Part shown: positions 6,344 through 10,617 of the stretch, piece by piece
How positions within the stretch are numbered: the stretch's first letter is position 1
Layout: every line of letters begins with the position of its first letter
NCBI GenBank assembly: GCA_030642645.1
Contig: DAOWNJ010000021.1
Location: 1-10,617, forward strand
Direction of reading: 5' to 3'
Origin: Dehalococcoidia bacterium
GTDB lineage: Bacteria > Chloroflexota > Dehalococcoidia > E44-bin15 > DAOWNJ01
Length of the DNA: 10,617 bases
Translations under genes and position numbers: made by a program
The notes under the pieces: model-generated
What the model was told of the DNA's origin: nothing
What the model saw: only the letters and a program-made list of their open reading frames with translations
The model's database searches: none

Positions 6344-7714
6344 TTAGATCCCCTCATATTCCTCATCGATGGGCTGCCTCTCCCACCGTATCCTCTTCGG
6401 CTTTATGCCCTCTCGTTCCCCTTCCTTTGTTGCTACCCCCCCCTTCTTTCCCTTCTTTCCCTTTGTATCGGGCCCGACGCCCTGAGGCTTGATGATTTCC
6501 TCTGCGAAGCGAATGCTGGGCTTCTCAAGGGGTGTCTCCAACTCGGGCTCGAGCAACAACCCTGAGACTACCTCGGCAGGCTCCTCTAGCTCAAACAGCT
6601 CCACTTCTATCGGTTCCTCGATCTCCACCGGTTGGAGTGGAACAGGCTCCTCGATCTCCACTCGGGCCCTCTCCTCTTCAGCGGCAGACTGGCTCTTTAT
6701 ATCTATGCGCCAACCGGTTAGCTTAGCGGCGAGCCTGGCATTTTGCCCTTCCCTCCCAATAGCAAGGGAGAGCTGGTGATCAGGCACAACCACGGTTGCT
6801 GCCTTCTCGTGCTCATCGACCTCCACACTGACGACCTGAGCAGGGCTGAGGGCGCAGGCGATGAATTTCGCTGGATCGGGGTTCCATTCAATTACATCTA
6901 TCTTCTCCCCATTCAGCTCGTTTGCAATATTCTGGATCCTGATCCCACGAAGCCCAACACAGGTGCCAACGGGGTCAAGGCCCTGCTGAAGGCTTGACAC
7001 CGCTACCTTGCTTCGATAGCCAGCCTCTCGGGCGATTGACTTCAGTTCCACCGTGCCGTTGTAGATCTCCGGGATCTCAAGCTCGAAGAGCCTCTTTAGA
7101 ATGTTTCGATGGGTCCTTGATACTATAAGTTGAGGCCCCTTGCCGGCGTGCTGCACCTCCAGGAGATAAACCTTTATTCTCTGGCCGGTGCGGTAACGCT
7201 CTGTTCGGACCTGCTCTGAGGCTGGGAGAATGGCCTCCGCCCTTCCGAGGTCGATTATGATCTGCCTGGGATCTATTCTGTTTACCACCCCGCTCAGGAT
7301 GCCCCCTTCCTTGTCAGCAAACTCCTCGAAGACGGCCTCTTTCTCTGCCTCCCTGAGCCGTTGTAGGACAACCTGCTTTGCTGTCTGGGCGGCGATCCTG
7401 CCAGCGTTTCTGGGTGTAACCTCCACCTCGATGGTATCTCCAATCTGTGTATCCCTTTTCAACCTCAGAGCCTCAGAGAGGGATACCTCGCAGCGACTAT
7501 CGGTTGGGTTTTCCACCACCGTCTTCTGGGCGTGGACCCTTACCTCCCCGGTAGTTGGGTTGATCTTCACTGAGATGTCCTGCTCGGTGAGATTATCCTT
7601 TTTGTAGGCGGAGACCAGAGCAGCCTCCACCGCCTCAAGGATAACCTCCTTGGGTAGGTTCTTCTCAGCAGAAAGCTGAGTAATAGCGATCAGAAAGTCG
7701 CTCTTCGTCCTCAT
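6344..7714 (-). CDS. nusA: Transcription termination/antitermination factor NusA
   Basis: NusA binds RNA polymerase and nascent RNA and controls pausing, termination and antitermination. Numbering from ATG 7714 (456 residues): the polymerase-binding N-terminal domain about 1-135, S1 domain 138-200 ([20 protein letters not shown]), KH1 about 220-290 with [15 protein letters not shown] and [13 protein letters not shown], and KH2 about 305-340 with [19 protein letters not shown]. After that comes a roughly 110-residue low-complexity tail: acidic with VEIEEP repeats, then lysine-rich. I prefer ATG 7714 to ATG 7732 because AAGGGTGA lies seven bases before it, while 7732 has no ribosome site. It opens the nusA-ylxR-infB-rbfA-truB operon; rimP, its usual upstream partner, is not in the window. 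A promoter and a terminator-like hairpin lie directly upstream. Confidence 0.96.
   Translation of the reverse strand: MRTKSDFLIAITQLSAEKNLPKEVILEAVEAALVSAYKKDNLTEQDISVKINPTTGEVRVHAQKTVVENPTDSRCEVSLSEALRLKRDTQIGDTIEVEVTPRNAGRIAAQTAKQVVLQRLREAEKEAVFEEFADKEGGILSGVVNRIDPRQIIIDLGRAEAILPASEQVRTERYRTGQRIKVYLLEVQHAGKGPQLIVSRTHRNILKRLFELEIPEIYNGTVELKSIAREAGYRSKVAVSSLQQGLDPVGTCVGLRGIRIQNIANELNGEKIDVIEWNPDPAKFIACALSPAQVVSVEVDEHEKAATVVVPDHQLSLAIGREGQNARLAAKLTGWRIDIKSQSAAEEERARVEIEEPVPLQPVEIEEPIEVELFELEEPAEVVSGLLLEPELETPLEKPSIRFAEEIIKPQGVGPDTKGKKGKKGGVATKEGEREGIKPKRIRWERQPIDEEYEGI
6612..6663. repeat. 33-base direct repeat encoding VEIEEP units in NusA
   Basis: GGTTCCTCGATCTCCACCGG starts at 6612 and a near copy, GGCTCCTCGATCTCCACTCGG in two parts, starts at 6645, a period of 33 bases or 11 residues. 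They encode [11 protein letters not shown] and [11 protein letters not shown]; a weaker third unit, FELEEPAEV, follows in the protein. Confidence 0.6.
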
Positions 7715-7737
7715 CTCCTTTTCACCCTTCATACAGC

Positions 7738-7761
7738 AAAAAAGTGGGGAAAATACCCACT
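7738..7761 (-). terminator. Intrinsic terminator-like hairpin in the nusA leader (candidate attenuator)
   Basis: On the minus strand AGTGGG (7761-7756), a 7-base loop, CCCACT (7748-7743) and five further T (7742-7738) form a short intrinsic terminator; the T of the stem makes the U run six long. A G-U pair can extend the stem by one. It lies after proS but also after the predicted nusA promoter, and 23 bases before the nusA ATG. It could therefore end proS transcripts and attenuate the nusA operon. Confidence 0.6.
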
Positions 7762-7792
7762 CAAAAATTCAACCCCCTTTTTTTTCAATAGT

Positions 7793-7821
7793 AGTATAGC
7801 ACAAATTGGATTGCGATGCAA
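7793..7821 (-). promoter_or_regulatory. Extended -10 promoter of the nusA operon
   Basis: On the minus strand TTGCAT (7821-7816) and TATACT (7798-7793) are separated by exactly 17 bases. TGC precedes the -10, giving an extended -10 element, and TATACT matches 5 of 6 consensus bases; the -35 is weak (3 of 6). Transcription would start near 7786, leaving a leader of about 72 bases before ATG 7714. Confidence 0.6.
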
Positions 7822-7824
7822 TCC
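7808..7824. repeat. Perfect 7-bp inverted repeat over the nusA -35 element
   Basis: GGATTGC-GAT-GCAATCC is a perfect inverted repeat with a 3-base loop. It starts three bases after the proS stop codon and contains the -35 hexamer of the nusA promoter. It has no following T run, so it may be a 3' end structure of proS or an operator. Confidence 0.6.
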
Positions 7825-7827
7825 TCT

Positions 7828-9537
7828 TTAAGCGGTAAAGCCTCCCCGAATATTCTTTTCCAGTCTATCCGACACTTCCTCCAGAGGGACGAGCTCTGCC
7901 TGGTTTTTCCAGCGTAGCTTCAGCTCAACGGCCTGGCTTTTCAGGGTTCTCGGGCTCATGGTGAGACGAATGGGTATCCCCAAGAGGTCGGCGTCGTTGA
8001 ACTTCACCCCCGCCGATTCCACCCGGTCATCGAAGAGCACCTCAAAGCCCCCTTCTTGAAGCTCCTCGTAGAGCCTCTCCGAGGCGGATGCCACCTCCTC
8101 GCTTTCTATACTCAAGGCACAGAGGTAAATGTTGTATGGTGCTATCGGGATGGGCCAGATGATGCCCTTCTCATCGTGGTTCTGCTCTATAGCTGCTGCC
8201 AGGAGCCTTCCGACCCCTATCCCGTAGCAACCCATGACGATCGGTCGCTTTTTCCCATCACGGTCAAGGTAAGAGGCACCAAGAGTCTCGCTGAAGATGG
8301 TTCCTAGCTTGAAGACATGGCCTACCTCGATGCCTTGGGTGGAGAGGAGCCTTTCGCCGCATTTGGGGCACCCCTGTCCCGCCTGTGCCAGGGCGATGTC
8401 AAGGACGAGGTCTACATCGAAGTCACGGGGGTAGTTGACATTTTTAAGGTGAGTATCGGGTTTGTTTGCCCCGGCGACGAGGTTTGAGCCTGTGGTTATT
8501 GAGTCGTCGGCAACCCTCTTTATCCCGGTTATGCCCAGAGGAGATGCTGACCCTGCAAAGAGCCCCGCCCTCATCACTTCCTCTTCGCTTGCGAGGCGAA
8601 GCTCGTGGCACCTGAGGGCGTTTCTGAGCTTTGTCTCGTTTACCTCGAGGTCGCCCCTTATTGCGACAAAGACGAGTTCCTCATCGGCTGAGTAGAAGAC
8701 AGCCTTAAGGGTCTTGCTTTTCGGTATATTGAGGAAGCCCGATAGCTCATCGATGGTCTTTATCCTTGGGGTTTCCACCTCCTCAATGGGGAGGGGTTCC
8801 TCCTCATTCATCCTCCCCTTTAAGTCTTGAGCCTTCTCTGCATTTGCCGCATATTTGCAGCTTGAGCAGTAGATTACCTCATCCTCACCGCTAGGGGCGA
8901 TGACCATGAACTCGTGGGAGTCCTTCCCCCCTATGGCGCCGCTATCGGCCTCAACCATTACGGTGGATAGGCCCGAGCGGGCGAAAATATTCTGGTAAGC
9001 CCCGATAACGCTTTTATAGGTCTTATCCAGTCCCTCCTCATCGGCATCGAGGCTATATAGGTCCTTCATGGTGAACTCTCGGACCCTCATAAGCCCCCCC
9101 CGGGGGCGGGGCTCGTCTCGGAACTTGGTCTGTATCTGATAGAGGAGCAAGGGGAGGTCGCGGTGGCTCTGGACATTCTGGCGGACAAGCTGGGTTATCA
9201 CCTCCTCGTGTGTAGGGCCAAGGACAAGCCTCCGCTCCCTTCGGTCTTTGAGGGTGAAGAGGGATTTGCCGAAGGAGAGGTCCCTCCCTGTCCCCTGCCA
9301 TAGCTCCAGAGGCTGTAAGACGGGCATCAGAAGCTCCTGGGCGCCGATTCTGTCCATCTCCTCACGAATTATGTTTTCGACCTTCTTAAGCGCTCTCCAC
9401 CCCAGAGGCAGATAGCTATATACCCCGGCGGCGACCTGGCTTATCATCCCCGCCCTGAGGAGGAGCTGGTGGCTTATGTTCTCTGCCTCTGATGGGGTCT
9501 CACGCAGTGTTTTTCCGAAAAGGTTTGATAGACGCAT
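7828..9537 (-). CDS. proS: Prolyl-tRNA synthetase, bacterial type with editing domain
   Basis: ProS charges tRNA(Pro) with proline. Numbered from ATG 9537 it has 569 residues, normal for the bacterial form. It opens with MRLSNLFGKTLRE and carries the class II motifs: GPTHEE (107-112), motif 2 at FRDEPRPRGGLMRVREF (139-155) and motif 3 at MGCYGIGVGRLLAAAIEQN (from about 435). The insertion at about 225-375 is the YbaK-like editing domain that removes wrongly attached alanine. CSSCK and CPKC pairs flank it and might bind a metal. The anticodon-binding domain fills residues 465-569. ATG 9537 is preferred over TTG 9564 because AAAGGA lies seven bases before it. It starts 10 bases after the TauE stop, so it is probably co-transcribed with that gene. 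It is followed by a 113-base gap that holds the nusA promoter. Confidence 0.96.
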   Translation of the reverse strand: MRLSNLFGKTLRETPSEAENISHQLLLRAGMISQVAAGVYSYLPLGWRALKKVENIIREEMDRIGAQELLMPVLQPLELWQGTGRDLSFGKSLFTLKDRRERRLVLGPTHEEVITQLVRQNVQSHRDLPLLLYQIQTKFRDEPRPRGGLMRVREFTMKDLYSLDADEEGLDKTYKSVIGAYQNIFARSGLSTVMVEADSGAIGGKDSHEFMVIAPSGEDEVIYCSSCKYAANAEKAQDLKGRMNEEEPLPIEEVETPRIKTIDELSGFLNIPKSKTLKAVFYSADEELVFVAIRGDLEVNETKLRNALRCHELRLASEEEVMRAGLFAGSASPLGITGIKRVADDSITTGSNLVAGANKPDTHLKNVNYPRDFDVDLVLDIALAQAGQGCPKCGERLLSTQGIEVGHVFKLGTIFSETLGASYLDRDGKKRPIVMGCYGIGVGRLLAAAIEQNHDEKGIIWPIPIAPYNIYLCALSIESEEVASASERLYEELQEGGFEVLFDDRVESAGVKFNDADLLGIPIRLTMSPRTLKSQAVELKLRWKNQAELVPLEEVSDRLEKNIRGGFTA

Positions 9538-9547
9538 TTTCTGTCCT

Positions 9548-10342
9548 TTACCCCAGGGATTCAATGACGATCATCGAGATACCGAGCCCTACGAATATGA
9601 CCCCTATGATTTTCCCCAGCGTGGCCTCGGATACCCTGTTTGCGATCCTGGCCCCCATCCCCGCCACCACCACCGCGGGTAGGCTGGCGATGAGGGCGGT
9701 GTATATGTCCATATTGCCCCTGATCCCATATCCCACAGCTCCTGATGCGGCTGTCAGGGCCATTATAAGGGAAGATGTCCCCGCTGCAAAGTGCAGGGGG
9801 TAGTGCAGAACGAATATTAGAATCAGGAGTATCATCACCCCACCCCCTGCCCCGAATATGCCGCACATAAAGCCGACGAATACCCCGAGGGCGAGGGCTA
9901 TAAGTATACTCCTTTTCGTCTCGGCAGACTGGGCATTCTGTGCAGGGGCCTGCTCAATCCGCCTGGATGCTCCTATACCCCTCCGCCACATAAGCACTCC
10001 CATCGGGATGAGGAATATCCCAAACAGGTTGCTCAAGCCTATGGAAGGTATTATGTCTGCGAGGGCGCTTCCCGCCTGTGCGCCGAAGACCGAGCCGATG
10101 GCGATCCATATTCCAGGCCTGAGGCGGATGTGTCCGAAGCGGTAGAAGGTGCGTGATGTCACCAGGGCAGCCACCATATTTATGAGCAGGCTGGTCCCGA
10201 TTGCGGTATGCACCGGGACACCCAGGAGGAGGACAAGGGCGGGGACAACCACCATGACCCCGCTTGCCCCCATGATGCCGGTGATGACCCCGGCAACTGC
10301 CCCAGTGATGAGGATGAGGACTATCTGGACTGCGGTGAACAA
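9548..10342 (-). CDS. TauE/SafE family membrane permease
   Basis: This 264-residue protein belongs to the TauE/SafE (DUF81) family, proposed exporters of sulfite, sulfonates and related anions. It has about eight hydrophobic segments in two homologous halves. Each half starts with a glycine-rich motif: GAVAGVITGIMGASGVMVV near residues 14-32 and GVFVGFMCGIFGAGGGVMI in the second half. A short charged loop at about 120-145 (RRGIGASRRIEQAP) joins them. The start is TTG 10342, which touches the TAG stop of the methyltransferase with no gap; an in-frame stop there rules out anything further upstream. AAAGAG in the end of the methyltransferase gene is a weak ribosome site. The substrate cannot be told; no sulfur genes are near. 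The neighbouring proS and methyltransferase do not hint at a shared pathway. Confidence 0.88.
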   Translation of the reverse strand: MFTAVQIVLILITGAVAGVITGIMGASGVMVVVPALVLLLGVPVHTAIGTSLLINMVAALVTSRTFYRFGHIRLRPGIWIAIGSVFGAQAGSALADIIPSIGLSNLFGIFLIPMGVLMWRRGIGASRRIEQAPAQNAQSAETKRSILIALALGVFVGFMCGIFGAGGGVMILLILIFVLHYPLHFAAGTSSLIMALTAASGAVGYGIRGNMDIYTALIASLPAVVVAGMGARIANRVSEATLGKIIGVIFVGLGISMIVIESLG

Positions 10343-10617
10343 CTATTGCTCTTTTTCGACCGCTGGCGGGTTTTGCGCAGTATCGCTGCCAAAGATTGGC
10401 GCGACAGCGGTATCTGGAAACTCCAGTTGCTCTTTATATTCTCTTACCCTCTTCTGAGCTAATTCAACATATTCCTCTTCTGTATCGTAACCTATGTAGT
10501 GCCTTCCAGCCTTGATTGCTGCAATGCATGCCGAGCCACTGCCACAGAATGGGTCTAGGACGCCCTCATCTCTGAAGGTGTATAGCTGGATCAGTCTATA
10601 GGGGAGTTCGATAGGGA
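10343..10617 (-). CDS. Site-specific DNA methyltransferase, C-terminal end (partial)
   Basis: Ninety residues of the C-terminal end are visible; the start lies beyond the window. PIELPYRLIQLYTFRDEGVLDPFCGSGSACIAAIKAG, then YIGYDTEEEYVELAQKRV, are motif X and motif I of the N6-adenine/N4-cytosine DNA methyltransferase family, with DPFCGSG as the S-adenosylmethionine-binding loop. Motif I near the C-terminus implies that the catalytic D/N/S-PPY motif lies upstream, as in the beta-type order (for example CcrM). After residue 65 the tail (EFPDTAVAPIFGSDTAQNPP) is low in complexity and not part of the fold. The stop TAG 10345-10343 is followed at once by the TauE start. Whether it is an orphan regulator or part of a restriction system cannot be seen. 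Confidence 0.88.
   Translation of the reverse strand, partial: PIELPYRLIQLYTFRDEGVLDPFCGSGSACIAAIKAGRHYIGYDTEEEYVELAQKRVREYKEQLEFPDTAVAPIFGSDTAQNPPAVEKEQ

Noticed and set aside
9093..9118. C8 run followed by a G-rich stretch inside proS as a hairpin or terminator
   Set aside because: It lies within an intact, conserved ProS motif 2 region (EPRPRGGLMR) and is explained by codon use for Pro, Arg and Gly.
1..10617. CRISPR array, tRNA, rRNA, insertion sequence or prophage
   Set aside because: No regularly spaced repeats, no cloverleaf-like segment in the gaps, no transposase or integrase, and no terminal inverted repeats were seen.

Overview
The window reads as part of a bacterial chromosome, most likely Chloroflexota and perhaps Dehalococcoidia-like. 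This is inferred from gene content only: an actinobacterial/chloroflexal-type inositol phosphate synthase beside a PimA-like glycosyltransferase, a DUF5679 zinc ribbon, a short IF-2 (595 residues) and the order nusA-ylxR-infB-rbfA-truB. Nothing here places it by phylogeny. Almost all genes lie on the minus strand, tightly packed, with many TTG starts. No tRNA, rRNA, CRISPR array, insertion sequence or origin is visible, and no gap between genes exceeds 100 bases.

Positions 1-2038 (minus): a phospholipid head-group cluster read as ino1, then a PHP-domain phosphoesterase, then a PimA-like glycosyltransferase. Together these could make inositol phosphate, remove a phosphate, and mannosylate phosphatidylinositol. 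Two of the three genes are broken as given: ino1 has a frameshift near 1399, and the glycosyltransferase meets a stop at 8-10 beside the window edge. The latter also carries a 15-base C tract.

Positions 2039-2758 (plus): a short divergent gap, then the only plus-strand gene, a second and different PHP-domain phosphoesterase that may be transcribed leaderless.

Positions 2790-7714 (minus): a transcription/translation operon read nusA, ylxR (rnpM), infB, rbfA, truB, followed by a 47-residue DUF5679 zinc ribbon with its own near-consensus promoter inside the end of truB. The nusA promoter (7793-7821) is followed, before the gene, by a terminator-like hairpin at 7738-7761. This arrangement suggests attenuation of the whole operon, possibly by NusA itself.

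Positions 7828-10617 (minus): proS, a TauE/SafE permease and the C-terminal end of a DNA methyltransferase, packed head to tail (junctions of 0 and 10 bases).

The strongest candidates for something new are the nusA leader attenuator and the PHP protein sitting between ino1 and the glycosyltransferase, which could be a phosphatidylinositol phosphate phosphatase. The rest is ordinary housekeeping content.
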